Positions 1 to 7,870 of a stretch of 33,452 bases of DNA are shown here, piece after piece (position 1 is the first letter of the stretch; the number at the start of each line of letters is the position of its first letter). Both the position numbers and the translations under genes were made by a program. The notes beneath the pieces were generated by a model, which made no database searches, had not been told where the DNA came from, and saw only the letters and a program-made list of their open reading frames with translations. This DNA comes from Bacteroidia bacterium (GTDB lineage: Bacteria > Bacteroidota > Bacteroidia > Bacteroidales > Bacteroidaceae), in assembly GCA_009929715.1 (NCBI GenBank), contig RZZX01000020.1:1-33452 (forward strand). Direction: 5' to 3'.

Positions 1-50
1 TCACGCCGATGGTACTGCGTAACTGTGGGAGAGTAGGTAGCCGCCGTTTT
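1..50 (+). rRNA. rrf: 5S ribosomal RNA, 3' end only
   Basis: The first 50 bases match the 3' part of a bacterial 5S rRNA: the loop region around GGTACTGCGT, then GGGAGAGTAGG, and a closing strand GCCGCCG. The 5' part of the gene lies outside the window. A strong terminator follows at once, so this should be the last gene of an rRNA operon read on the plus strand. The exact mature 3' end is approximate. Confidence 0.85.
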
Positions 51-98
51 AAGACCCTTCGTCTGAGTAGAAATACTTCGACGAAGGGTCTTTTTTTT
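51..98 (+). terminator. Intrinsic terminator of the rRNA operon
   Basis: A 13-bp stem pairs AAGACCCTTCGTC (51-63) with GACGAAGGGTCTT (80-92) around a 16-nt loop and runs into eight T residues (91-98). It begins directly after the 5S rRNA, as expected for the end of an rrn operon. Confidence 0.9.
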
Positions 99-195
99 AA
101 AACCTTTTTCTTCTTAACCGCTTTTTCCCTGACTTCGTCCTTTTCGCTCCTTTTCTTTCTCTGACCCTCTTTGAACTAGGCTTTTTATCGCCTTC

Positions 196-223
196 TATCT
201 AGGTGCTCTTTATTGGCATTTTT
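196..223. repeat. 28-bp direct repeat, copy 1
   Basis: This copy runs from TATCTAGGTGC to TTGGCATTTTT and recurs exactly at 290-317, 94 bases downstream. Less exact relatives of the CTAGG and AGGCGACTCTC words surround both copies. The pattern suggests a local duplication in the tract behind the rRNA operon. Confidence 0.8.
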
Positions 224-275
224 ATTTAGGCGACTCTCTGCTGGTGTTTTGACCTAGTCTCTTTTAGCTAGGCAA

Positions 276-653
276 CTATGTAAGCCTCTTATCTAGGTGC
301 TCTTTATTGGCATTTTTTGGCTGTTTCTCTTTGGGCTGGTACTTTTTAGCCGACTCTCTCTTGCTTACTCTCTTCTGCCGACTCTTTCCTTGACGTTTCA
401 CCTCTTTCCTTTGCTTTTTATCGCCTCTTTTCGATTTGTCGTATCTCTGTCGCTTGCTTTGTCTTTCGAATAAGCTCTTTTTAGCTTTTCTTAGGCGTTC
501 TTTACTGCTGCTGCTAGGGCGCTGGTGTTGCTGCTTTTTAGTTGGAGTGGATCGAGCAGATTTCTTGGATGATAGTTTCTCTCTTCTTAGCTGTTTAAAC
601 TCTTTATACCGGCTTATTAGTTCACTGAAGAATCTACCTCCAAGTGCAATCGG
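276..653 (-). other. Start-less Lys/Arg-rich open frame, possible gene remnant
   Basis: On the minus strand 125 codons run without a stop from just after TGA (654-656) to TAG (276-278). The product would begin with an ordinary-looking stretch, LGGRFFSELISRYKEFKQ, then become a very basic tail rich in Lys, Arg, Gln and Ser. There is no ATG in the frame; the only GTG lies well inside the tail. Purine-rich DNA has few stops, so chance is a real possibility. Other readings are the 3' remnant of a gene with a basic tail, or use of a non-standard start. I do not recognise the product. Confidence 0.25.
290..317. repeat. 28-bp direct repeat, copy 2
   Basis: Exact second copy of the unit at 196-223. 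It overlaps the end of the minus-strand open frame at 276-653. On the minus strand the repeated DNA reads as Lys-Asn-Ala-Asn-Lys-Glu-His-Leu-Asp within that frame. In the other copy the same reading meets a stop soon afterwards. Confidence 0.8.
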
Positions 654-1073
654 TCATTTTGCTAAAAATGGAACTTTTAGATTTGTTGGCTACACCATCC
701 AGGTGTATATTATAAACGTTCAATAACTTGATGGGAAAGTCGTAAAAATGGGCAAATATTGGTTTTTTAGATCAGTTTCGACGCTTTTTCTAAGAAGGAA
801 TAAGTTCAAAAGGTGCGAGATAAATGTCGGGATATATGTATCCATCGCTTTTGTCTATCTTTAGATATAGGTTATTCAAGCATTTTTATGAAAGATGTGC
901 TGAATTTTTTTTTTTTTGGCTTGTGTAGCAAAAGCGCTTTTTAGGATCTGCTTTTTAGAGAGGTTTAAAACGATCGGTTTTTGAGGGAATGCAAAGATAG
1001 TATCTACGGCATTTTAAACAATAGAAAAAGGCACCCAAGAGTGGAAGCCTCTCAAATGCCTTATTTCTTTGTG

Positions 1074-1147
1074 TAGCGCGACCCAGGATTGAACTGGGGA
1101 CCTCATGATTATGAATCATGCGCTCTAACCAGCTGAGCTATCGCGCC
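1074..1147 (-). tRNA. tRNA-Met (anticodon CAU)
   Basis: On the minus strand the sequence starts GGCGCGATAGCTCAG and folds as a standard cloverleaf. It has a 7-bp acceptor stem (first pair G-U), a D-arm with AGCTCAGCTGGTTAGAGC, a 5-bp anticodon stem CATGA/TCATG with loop TTCATAA, and a T-arm with GTTCAATCC. The anticodon is CAT. The discriminator base is A and CCA is not encoded. The CAU anticodon could also belong to a lysidine-modified tRNA-Ile, but body and acceptor look like elongator Met. Confidence 0.92.
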
Positions 1148-1168
1148 ATCGTTTCTTGATTTCGGGTG

Positions 1169-1199
1169 CAAAGATAGGCGTTTTTTTGATTTTTGCAAA
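1169..1199 (-). promoter_or_regulatory. Bacteroidetes-type promoter of the tRNA gene
   Basis: Reading the minus strand, TTTG (1196-1199) is followed after 19 bases by TATCTTTG (1169-1176). This fits the Bacteroides -33/-7 consensus TTTG-N19-TAnnTTTG. The -7 box lies about 21 bases upstream of the tRNA 5' end at 1147. Confidence 0.8.
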
Positions 1200-1448
1200 A
1201 CATTTCCTTAATTAATTTTATCTATTTTTGTCTGTTTAGATTTAAATAATTGGTAATGAGGGAGGTTTGATTTGTTTTTTTTAGTAGAAAATGGATTCGG
1301 TAGAAACCGAATACTCTTTTTACGGCGTAATAAACTTTGTTTTGATTGGATTTGATGGGTTTGAAGTACAATAAAGCCTTTTTATATCCTTTATTTAGAA
1401 AAAAGTAGTTATCTTGTCTGCCCTAATACATCTAATATCAAAATTACT
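1200..1448. other. AT-rich intergenic region upstream of the START-like gene
   Basis: The rest of the spacer between the tRNA and the next gene is AT-rich and holds no ORF or RNA I can support. The nearest thing to a plus-strand -7 box is TATCTTGT at about 1411-1418, which departs from the consensus, so I do not call a promoter for the START-like gene. Confidence 0.5.
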
Positions 1449-1835
1449 ATGGTAACAGAGAAAATTCATCTAGAGTATGTCTTAAATGCTGCGTCCAAAA
1501 ATCTTTTATGGAATACGATTAGTACACCAACAGGTTTGGAGAATTGGTTTGCTGATCAGGTGATTTCAGACGATAAAAGGGTGGAGTTCTATTGGGGAAA
1601 GACAGAGCAGAGGACCGCCGAGATTATTGCTATCCGATCTTTTGCTCATATTCGTTTTCGTTGGCTCGATGATTCTAGCGAACGGGATTATTTTGAGCTA
1701 AAGATGACTTATAATGAGTTGACTAATGATTATATACTTGAGATAACAGATTTTGTAGCGGCAGATGAAAAAGAGGATATGGAAGAATTGTGGGATTCGC
1801 AAGTAGCAAAACTTAGAAGAACTTGTGGTTTTTAG
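1449..1835 (+). CDS. START-like (AHSA1/SRPBCC-type) domain protein
   Basis: A 128-residue protein of the START-like helix-grip family common in Bacteroidales. It opens with the first strand (KIHLEYVLNA) and shows the family pattern in which a hydrophobic stretch with GLENWFADQV follows the first helix. Strands around VEFYWG and IRFRWLDD follow, and a long C-terminal helix (EELWDSQVAKLRRTCGF) closes the cavity. Such proteins bind hydrophobic ligands or act as small chaperone-like partners; no ligand can be read from the sequence. There is no signal peptide, so it should be cytoplasmic. The permease gene starts only about 60-80 bases downstream, but with its own promoter-like box. Confidence 0.8.
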   Translation: MVTEKIHLEYVLNAASKNLLWNTISTPTGLENWFADQVISDDKRVEFYWGKTEQRTAEIIAIRSFAHIRFRWLDDSSERDYFELKMTYNELTNDYILEITDFVAADEKEDMEELWDSQVAKLRRTCGF

Positions 1836-1877
1836 TTAACTTTCAATGAAAAAGTTTTAGGGCTTCTTTTTTTGTGC

Positions 1878-1885
1878 TAATTTTG
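1878..1885 (+). promoter_or_regulatory. -7 box for the LptF/LptG-family gene
   Basis: TAATTTTG fits TAnnTTTG. A weak TTTA/TTTT sits about 20 bases upstream. The predicted transcript start, about 1890, lies so close to the ATG at 1898 that the next ATG at 1913 is the better start for the permease. Confidence 0.5.
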
Positions 1886-1912
1886 CATTTAAAATAGATG
1901 AACTTATTCAAG

Positions 1913-3811
1913 ATGCTGCGCATAAAAAAATTAGATATATTTATAGTGAAGAGCTTTTTAATGCTCTTCGTGGGGACTTTCTTTATTTGTCTTTTTATCT
2001 TCATGATGCAGTTTCTGTGGAGGTATGTCGATGAATTGGTTGGCAAAGGTTTAGAGATGAGTGTGATGGCTCAGTTCTTTTTCTATTCAGGGCTGACTTT
2101 GGTTCCTCTTGCATTGCCGTTGGCTATCTTGCTAGCATCGTTGATTACTTTTGGTAATTTTGGTGAGCGGTATGAATTGCTTGCCATGAAGGCTGCCGGT
2201 ATTTCATTGATTAAAATCATGAGGCCCTTGATCGTTTTTGTCTTTGGCTTGGTGTTGGTCTCTTTTTATTTCCAAAATGTGATCTCTCCTAATGCTTGGA
2301 CTAAGCTTGGTACGTTGATGATTTCGATGAAGCAGAAATCGCCTGAACTGGATATACCGGAAGGGGTGTTTTACTCGGAAATTCCGGATTATAACCTTAA
2401 AGTAGGGAAGAAGGATCGCAAAACAGGCATGCTTTATGATGTTTTGATCTATAGCTTGAGAGATGGGTTTGAAAATGCGCATATTATTTATGCCGATTCT
2501 GGACGTATGGAGATGACAGCCGATAAGCAACATCTTTGGCTACACCTTTATAGTGGTGATCTTTTCGAGAATTTGAGATCTCAAAGCATGAGCTCTGAAA
2601 ATGTGCCTTACCGAAGGGAGTCTTTTAGAGAGAAGCATACGATTATTGAGTTTGATTCTGATTTTAATATGGCTGATGCGAGTCTGATGAATAATCAGTC
2701 GACAGTGAAAAACATGAAGACGCTACAAGCCTCTATTGATTCAATGAGACTTATTGGCGATAGTATTGGACAAGCGTATTACCAAGAGTTGTCTAGGGGA
2801 ATTTATAATCCACCTTTCGGATTAAACGCTAATGATACGTTGAAGATTAAGCAGGCTGATCTTGCTCATTATGATGTGGATAGTTTATTTGAGGCAGCTA
2901 CCTTAATGGAGAAGCAAAAGATTTTATCTGCTGCAGTGAGCCGGACAGAGAGCCTGGGTAGTGATTTGACTTTTAAAAGTTATACGATGGGGAATAATGA
3001 TTACCTCATACGTAAACACCAAACAGAATGGTATAAGAAAATAACGATTTCGTTGTCGTGCTTGCTGTTTTTCTTCATTGGAGCACCTTTGGGGGGAATT
3101 ATTCGCAAGGGAGGACTTGGTATGCCTGTAATTGCTTCCGTACTGATTTTTATCATCTATTATATAATAGATAATACGGGGTATAAGATGGCGCGTGATG
3201 GCAAATGGATTGTTTGGATGGGGATGTGGACCAGTAGTGCGGTTTTGTTGCCTCTGGGCTTGTTTCTGACGTATAAATCGAATAATGACTCGGTGGTGCT
3301 GAACATGGATGTCTATGTGAATTGGTTTAAGAAGGTTCTAGGCATTCGTAGTGTTAGACATCTGTTTAAGAAAGAGGTGATTATTCATGATCCTGATTAT
3401 CGGAGATTGCCTAATGATCTGATATTACTAACGCAGGATTGCGAGGTTTATTTGCAACGAAATAGATTGCAAAAAGCACCCGATTATTTGAAATTATGGT
3501 TTACGGCCGAACAAGATGATGAAATTATGGCTATCAGCACCAAATTAGAAACCTTGGTGGATGAATTATCGAACAGTAAAATACATGCCATCTTGAATGC
3601 TTTGAATAAATACCCGATTATTCCGGTTGCTGCTCACTTGAGACCGTTTCATATTCATTGGCTCAACTTGGCCATTGGAGCGTTATTGCCTGTGGGATTG
3701 TTTTTCTATTTCCGAATTTGGATGTTTAGGATTCGCTTGGGTAGAGATTTGGAAAGTATTGTAACGACCAACCGAGAGATACTTGCAGTTATTGAACAAA
3801 ATAAAGAATAA
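1913..3811 (+). CDS. LptF/LptG-family (YjgP/YjgQ) permease
   Basis: Inner-membrane permease subunit of the lipopolysaccharide export (Lpt) machinery, which with LptB2 extracts LPS from the inner membrane. Three N-terminal membrane segments (about residues 10-35, 50-80, 95-120) with the family motif [19 protein letters not shown] lead into a periplasmic beta-rich domain. Three more segments follow near residues 380-460 ([14 protein letters not shown]). At 632 residues it is much longer than the roughly 360 of proteobacterial LptF/G. The extra C-terminal 150-160 residues include a further hydrophobic segment near the end. I prefer ATG 1913 (MLRIKK, the usual family start) to ATG 1898 because a -7 box ends at 1885. 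Whether it plays the F or G role cannot be told. ribAB follows after 5 bases, so the two are probably co-transcribed. Confidence 0.9.
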   Translation: MLRIKKLDIFIVKSFLMLFVGTFFICLFIFMMQFLWRYVDELVGKGLEMSVMAQFFFYSGLTLVPLALPLAILLASLITFGNFGERYELLAMKAAGISLIKIMRPLIVFVFGLVLVSFYFQNVISPNAWTKLGTLMISMKQKSPELDIPEGVFYSEIPDYNLKVGKKDRKTGMLYDVLIYSLRDGFENAHIIYADSGRMEMTADKQHLWLHLYSGDLFENLRSQSMSSENVPYRRESFREKHTIIEFDSDFNMADASLMNNQSTVKNMKTLQASIDSMRLIGDSIGQAYYQELSRGIYNPPFGLNANDTLKIKQADLAHYDVDSLFEAATLMEKQKILSAAVSRTESLGSDLTFKSYTMGNNDYLIRKHQTEWYKKITISLSCLLFFFIGAPLGGIIRKGGLGMPVIASVLIFIIYYIIDNTGYKMARDGKWIVWMGMWTSSAVLLPLGLFLTYKSNNDSVVLNMDVYVNWFKKVLGIRSVRHLFKKEVIIHDPDYRRLPNDLILLTQDCEVYLQRNRLQKAPDYLKLWFTAEQDDEIMAISTKLETLVDELSNSKIHAILNALNKYPIIPVAAHLRPFHIHWLNLAIGALLPVGLFFYFRIWMFRIRLGRDLESIVTTNREILAVIEQNKE

Positions 3812-3816
3812 GAGAT

Positions 3817-5031
3817 ATGGAACAAATTAAATTAGATAAGATTGAAGAGGCGATTGCCGATTTTAAAGAGGGGAAATTTGTCGTAGTAGTAGATGATGAA
3901 GATCGTGAGAATGAGGGCGATTTAATTATTGCTGCTGAAAAGATTACGGCCGAGAAAGTCAACTTTATGTTGAAACATGCGCGCGGTTTGCTTTGTGCAC
4001 CAATCACTGAATCGCGTTGTAAGGAGCTGGATCTTGATCGACAGGTGAGTGATAATACATCGATACTTGGTACGCCGTTTACCGTGACTATTGATAAATT
4101 GGAGGGATGCTCTACTGGAGTCTCTGCTGCTGATAGAGCGGCTACGATTTTGGCTTTGGCCGACCCAACTTCGACACCGGCTACTTTTGGACGACCGGGA
4201 CATATCAACCCGCTTTATGCGCAAGAAAAAGGGGTGCTCCGACGGGCTGGACATACTGAAGCTGCAATCGACTTAGCTCGTTTGGCTGGGCTTTATCCTG
4301 CCGGTGCACTGATGGAGATCATGAGTGATGATGGTACGATGGCTCGTTTACCGGAATTGAGAGAGATGGCTGATAAGTTTGATTTAAAGTTGATCTCGAT
4401 TCATGATTTAATCGCTTATCGATTGAATAAAGAGTCGCTCGTGGAAAAAGGGGTCGAGGTAAATATGCCTACTGAACATGGTGATTTTAGACTGATTGCT
4501 TTCCGTCAAAAATCGAATGGTTTGGAACATGTGGCTTTATTTAAAGGAACGTGGGAAGAGGAAGAGCCTATCTTGGTGCGTGTGCACTCTTCTTGTATGA
4601 CTGGTGATATTTTTGGTTCATCTCGGTGTGATTGTGGAGAACAACTTCATAAAGCAATGGAGATGATTGAAAAGGCTGGCAAAGGTGTGGTGGTCTATAT
4701 GAATCAGGAAGGACGTGGTATTGGACTGATGAGCAAGATGGAGGCATATAAGTTGCAAGAAGAGGGATATGATACGGTTGATGCCAATATCCATTTAGGA
4801 TTTGATCCGGATGAACGTGATTATGGGGTCGGTGCGCATATCTTGCGTGAATTGGGCGTGCATAAAATGCGTCTGATGACTAATAATCCGGTGAAGCGTG
4901 TTGGACTTGAAGCGTATGGTTTAGAGATTGTTGAAAATGTTCCTATTGAAACGGTACCTAATCCGTATAATGAGAGATACTTGAGAACGAAAAAGGAAAG
5001 AATGGGGCATACACTGCATTTTAATAAATAA
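3817..5031 (+). CDS. ribAB: Bifunctional DHBP synthase / GTP cyclohydrolase II
   Basis: Catalyses the two entry steps of riboflavin synthesis. The N-terminal half (about 1-205) is 3,4-dihydroxy-2-butanone-4-phosphate synthase with the acidic loop [10 protein letters not shown] and the GHINPLYA and [10 protein letters not shown] motifs. The C-terminal half (about 206-404) is GTP cyclohydrolase II with the zinc cysteines in [17 protein letters not shown] and the signature NQEGRGIGL. All key residues look intact and the length of 404 is normal for the fusion. It starts 5 bases after the permease gene, a likely transcriptional unit without an obvious functional link. Confidence 0.97.
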   Translation: MEQIKLDKIEEAIADFKEGKFVVVVDDEDRENEGDLIIAAEKITAEKVNFMLKHARGLLCAPITESRCKELDLDRQVSDNTSILGTPFTVTIDKLEGCSTGVSAADRAATILALADPTSTPATFGRPGHINPLYAQEKGVLRRAGHTEAAIDLARLAGLYPAGALMEIMSDDGTMARLPELREMADKFDLKLISIHDLIAYRLNKESLVEKGVEVNMPTEHGDFRLIAFRQKSNGLEHVALFKGTWEEEEPILVRVHSSCMTGDIFGSSRCDCGEQLHKAMEMIEKAGKGVVVYMNQEGRGIGLMSKMEAYKLQEEGYDTVDANIHLGFDPDERDYGVGAHILRELGVHKMRLMTNNPVKRVGLEAYGLEIVENVPIETVPNPYNERYLRTKKERMGHTLHFNK

Positions 5032-5114
5032 CTGTCATTTTGCTTGTTTGTTTCGGATTTTATTAGTTGTTTTGCGATTAATTCTACTAGAAAAAACTTA
5101 AATTAGGATATAAG

Positions 5115-6308
5115 ATGAACCATTTGTCAGATCGTTTAAATAGCTTGTTGCCATCGGCTACACTAGCTATGTCGCAAAAAAGTAGCGAACTTAAAGCACA
5201 AGGTGTTGATGTAATTAACCTAAGTGTGGGAGAACCGGATTTTAATACTCCCGATCATATAAAAGAAGCTGCGAAGAAAGCTATTGATGAGAACTATTCT
5301 CGTTACTCTCCCGTTCCCGGTTATCCGGCATTGCGTAATGCCATAGTGGCTAAACTGAAAAATGAAAACGGTTTGGAGTATTCGGCAGCACAGATTTCAT
5401 GTGCCAACGGAGCCAAACAAACGATCTGTAATGCGGTACTTGCTCTAGTTAATCCAGGCGATGAGGTGATTGTACCTGCTCCTTATTGGGTGAGTTATCC
5501 AGAAATGGTTAAATTGGCCGAAGGTGTTCCTGTGATTGTTTCTGCTGGTATTGAACAGGATTTCAAGATCACTCCTGCACAGTTGGAAGCAGCTATTACA
5601 CCAAAAACGAGAGCTTTAATTCTTTGCTCGCCTTCTAACCCAACAGGTTCTGTCTATAGTCAAGAAGAGTTGGCAGCATTAGCAGCTGTATTGGTTAAGC
5701 ATCCTCGGGTGATTATCATTGCTGATGAAATTTATGAGCACATCAACTATATTGGGAAGCATCAGAGTTTAGCTCAGTTTCCAGAGTTGAAAGAGCGCAC
5801 GGTAGTGGTTAATGGGGTTTCAAAAGCTTACGCTATGACTGGATGGAGAATCGGATTTATAGCTGGTCCCGAATGGATTATCAAAGCTTGTAATAAGTTG
5901 CAAGGGCAATATACCTCAGGTCCATGTTCGGTTTCTCAAAAGGCTGCCGAAGCGGCTTATACGGGCACTCAGGAGCCAGTAGAAGAGATGCGTAAAGCGT
6001 TCCAACGGCGTCGTGATTTGATCGTGAATTTGGCTAAAGAAGTGCCTGGTTTCGAGGTGAATGTTCCTCAAGGAGCTTTCTATTTGCTCCCTAAATGTAG
6101 TTCTTTCTTTGGTAAGAGTGATGGTACTTATACCATTAAAAACTCGGATGATTTGGCATTGTACTTGTTGGATGTAGCTCATGTGGCGTGTGTTGGAGGT
6201 GACTCGTTTGGTGCACCAGACTGTATTCGGATGAGTTATGCTACAAGTGATGAAAACATCATTGAAGCGATTCGACGGATCAAAGAGGCGTTGGCTCGAT
6301 TACATTAA
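5115..6308 (+). CDS. aspC: Class I PLP-dependent aminotransferase (aspartate aminotransferase type)
   Basis: A 397-residue fold-type I aminotransferase of the Ib subgroup, which interconverts aspartate and oxaloacetate with glutamate/2-oxoglutarate. Visible are the N-terminal NLSVGEPDFNTP motif, the cofactor-binding CANGAKQTI and YWVSYPEM, the SNPTGS motif, DEIYEHI with the pyridine-contacting Asp, the Schiff-base lysine in NGVSKAYAMTGWRIGF, and the substrate-carboxylate arginine in CIRMSYATS. Specificity for aspartate is inferred from subgroup likeness. It stands 83 bases after ribAB and is followed by a strong hairpin, so it ends the transcript. The start at 5115 fits the family (MNHLSDRLNSLLPSAT). 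Confidence 0.9.
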   Translation: MNHLSDRLNSLLPSATLAMSQKSSELKAQGVDVINLSVGEPDFNTPDHIKEAAKKAIDENYSRYSPVPGYPALRNAIVAKLKNENGLEYSAAQISCANGAKQTICNAVLALVNPGDEVIVPAPYWVSYPEMVKLAEGVPVIVSAGIEQDFKITPAQLEAAITPKTRALILCSPSNPTGSVYSQEELAALAAVLVKHPRVIIIADEIYEHINYIGKHQSLAQFPELKERTVVVNGVSKAYAMTGWRIGFIAGPEWIIKACNKLQGQYTSGPCSVSQKAAEAAYTGTQEPVEEMRKAFQRRRDLIVNLAKEVPGFEVNVPQGAFYLLPKCSSFFGKSDGTYTIKNSDDLALYLLDVAHVACVGGDSFGAPDCIRMSYATSDENIIEAIRRIKEALARLH

Positions 6309-6370
6309 TCACAAACGTGACGATGTGGTGTGCTGAACACCGCATAGATTCGAAAAAACAATATAAGGAT

Positions 6371-6409
6371 ATGGGGTAAGGTTACAAGATCACTGTAACT
6401 TTACCCCAT
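6371..6409 (+). terminator. Terminator after the aminotransferase gene
   Basis: A 15-bp stem pairs ATGGGGTAAGGTTAC (6371-6385) with GTAACTTTACCCCAT (6395-6409), with one G-T pair and a 9-nt loop. A TTTTT run follows at 6413-6417. It lies 62 bases past the stop codon at 6308. Confidence 0.8.
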
Positions 6410-6443
6410 AACTTTTTGAATCGTGATTACTCTTAAACAAGGC

Positions 6444-6474
6444 ATAAAAAAAGGAACTGCTAAGCAGTTCCTTT
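6444..6474 (-). terminator. Terminator of the ferredoxin gene
   Basis: On the minus strand AAAGGAACTGCT pairs perfectly with AGCAGTTCCTTT (arms 6463-6474 and 6450-6461) around one unpaired base, so the inner pairs probably open as a loop. It runs into TTTTTTTAT. It lies 22 bases after the ferredoxin stop. Confidence 0.85.
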
Positions 6475-6495
6475 ATCTTCTGTTTTAAGATTGCA

Positions 6496-6663
6496 TTAAG
6501 CAGGGTGAATTGCTTCAGAAGGACAAACATCTGCACAAGTACCACACTCTGTACAAAGATCTGGGTTGATAGAATAGATATCACCTTCAGAGATAGCTTC
6601 AACTGGACACTCGTCAATACAAGTTCCGCAAGCAATACAATCGTCACTAATTACGTAAGCCAT
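6496..6663 (-). CDS. 2[4Fe-4S] ferredoxin
   Basis: A 55-residue clostridial-type ferredoxin, a small cytoplasmic electron carrier for enzymes such as pyruvate:ferredoxin oxidoreductase. The protein opens MAYVISDDCIACGTCIDECP and carries two CxxCxxCxxxCP clusters: CIACGTCIDECP at residues 9-20, and CTECGTCADVCP further on, ending in SEAIHPA. All eight cysteines are present. Length is standard for the family. It is monocistronic: a terminator sits just downstream and a -7-like box upstream. A longer 85-codon frame over the same DNA (6390-6647) is only an out-of-frame shadow. Confidence 0.97.
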   Translation of the reverse strand: MAYVISDDCIACGTCIDECPVEAISEGDIYSINPDLCTECGTCADVCPSEAIHPA

Positions 6664-6707
6664 GTTTTTAAACTTTTAAAAAATTATTAGTACTATAATT
6701 CGAGAAA

Positions 6708-6715
6708 CAAAAATA
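6708..6715 (-). promoter_or_regulatory. -7 box for the ferredoxin gene
   Basis: Minus-strand TATTTTTG fits TAnnTTTG, about 45 bases upstream of the ferredoxin ATG. No convincing TTTG is found at the -33 position. Confidence 0.5.
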
Positions 6716-6897
6716 GGAGTTTTATTCTATTTACGATGAGAAACGGAAATAAAAACGGATAATTTATAATCGTTCTAAATAGCTAAAAAGGGCTTCCGTC
6801 TTATTTAAAGCTATCTTTTTGGGGGATTAACCTTTTCTGCTTCATTATTTTGGTGTTACTTTGTCGAGATTACGTCTTTAAATTCGCTTTATTTTAG

Positions 6898-6905
6898 TAT
6901 TTTTG
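6898..6905 (+). promoter_or_regulatory. -7 box for metA
   Basis: TATTTTTG fits TAnnTTTG and lies 26 bases before the metA ATG. The 5' leader would be only about 20 nt, too short for a SAM riboswitch. The -33 region is weak. Confidence 0.5.
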
Positions 6906-6931
6906 TGGTCAGATAATTAAATAGAGCACTT

Positions 6932-7849
6932 ATGCCTTTAAATTTACCTGACCAATTACCAGCCATCGAATTATTGAAGAGGGAAAATATCTTTGTTATA
7001 GACTCATTGCGAGCCACACAACAGGATATTCGGCCACTTCGTATAGCGATTCTTAATTTGATGCCGTTAAAAATTACCACTGAAACGGATTTGATCCGAC
7101 TTCTATCCAACACGCCGTTGCAGGTTGAGATCTCTTTTATGAAGATAAAGAGTCATACGCCTAAGAACACGCCGGTAGAGCACATGCAAGCGTTTTATAC
7201 CGATTTTGAAGAGATGAAGAAGGAGAAGTTCGACGGCTTGATTATTACGGGGGCTCCTGTGGAACAGATGGATTTTGAGGAGGTCGCTTATTGGGAGGAG
7301 ATGACAGAGATATTCGATTGGACACGTACACATGTCACGTCGACTTTTTACATCTGTTGGGCAGCTCAAGCAGGCTTATACCACCATTATGGTGTCCCTA
7401 AATATGCCTTGGATAAAAAGATGTTCGGCATCTTTGAACACCGAGTGCTAAATCCCTTGAATCCGATCTTTCGTGGGTTTGATGACGTCTTTTATGTACC
7501 GCATAGTCGGCATACAGAGGTGCGCAAAGAGGATATCGCTCAAGTGCCGGAACTGACCTTGCTCTCAGAATCGGACGATTCGGGGGTCTATTTAGTGATG
7601 GGACGTAATGGGCGTGAGTTTTTTGTGACGGGACACTCCGAGTATTCGCCATTGACTTTAGATGCCGAATACCGCCGTGATTTAGATAGAGGTTTGCCGA
7701 TTGAGATGCCTTGTCATTATTATCAAAATGATGATCTTGAGCAAGGTCCCATGGTTCGGTGGCGTAGTCATGCCAACCTTTTATTCTCTAATTGGTTGAA
7801 CTATTTTGTGTACCAGGAGACTCCTTATAACATCGAGGATATTAAATAG
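6932..7849 (+). CDS. metA: Homoserine O-acyltransferase MetA (probably acetyl-CoA type)
   Basis: Activates the hydroxyl of homoserine in methionine synthesis. The 305-residue length and sequence match MetA. Catalytic Cys142 sits in [14 protein letters not shown], and His235 and Glu237 in VTGHSEYSP. The acyl-CoA selectivity position reads GAPVEQMDF, giving Glu111. In studied MetA enzymes Glu111 goes with acetyl-CoA and Gly111 with succinyl-CoA, so this should be a homoserine O-acetyltransferase in spite of its usual name. It is first in a run of four plus-strand genes; the U32 gene starts 21 bases after its stop. Confidence 0.95.
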   Translation: MPLNLPDQLPAIELLKRENIFVIDSLRATQQDIRPLRIAILNLMPLKITTETDLIRLLSNTPLQVEISFMKIKSHTPKNTPVEHMQAFYTDFEEMKKEKFDGLIITGAPVEQMDFEEVAYWEEMTEIFDWTRTHVTSTFYICWAAQAGLYHHYGVPKYALDKKMFGIFEHRVLNPLNPIFRGFDDVFYVPHSRHTEVRKEDIAQVPELTLLSESDDSGVYLVMGRNGREFFVTGHSEYSPLTLDAEYRRDLDRGLPIEMPCHYYQNDDLEQGPMVRWRSHANLLFSNWLNYFVYQETPYNIEDIK

Positions 7850-7870
7850 ACTAATTTCTATAACATTGAA

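Larger units (their letters stand above)
99..1073. other. Gene-poor, pyrimidine-rich intergenic stretch
   Basis: About 975 bases between the rRNA terminator and the tRNA hold no gene I can support. From about 110 to 600 the plus strand is strongly C/T-rich, so the minus strand is purine-rich and poor in stop codons. A 28-bp direct repeat and a long start-less minus-strand frame lie here and are listed separately. From 654 to 1073 I see only AT-rich DNA, with a run of 13 T at 905-917. Confidence 0.6.

Noticed and set aside
436..726. 96-codon plus-strand frame with Leu/Phe/Cys-rich product behind the rRNA operon
   Set aside because: It is the mirror of the purine-rich minus strand; the hydrophobic composition comes from C/T-rich DNA, and there is no promoter or family feature.
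6390..6647. 85-codon minus-strand ORF overlapping the ferredoxin
   Set aside because: It is out of frame with the 55-residue ferredoxin, which has all eight cluster cysteines; it also reads through the ferredoxin terminator.
6664..6931. SAM or similar riboswitch upstream of metA
   Set aside because: The likely transcript start leaves only about 20 nt of leader, and no aptamer motif is seen.
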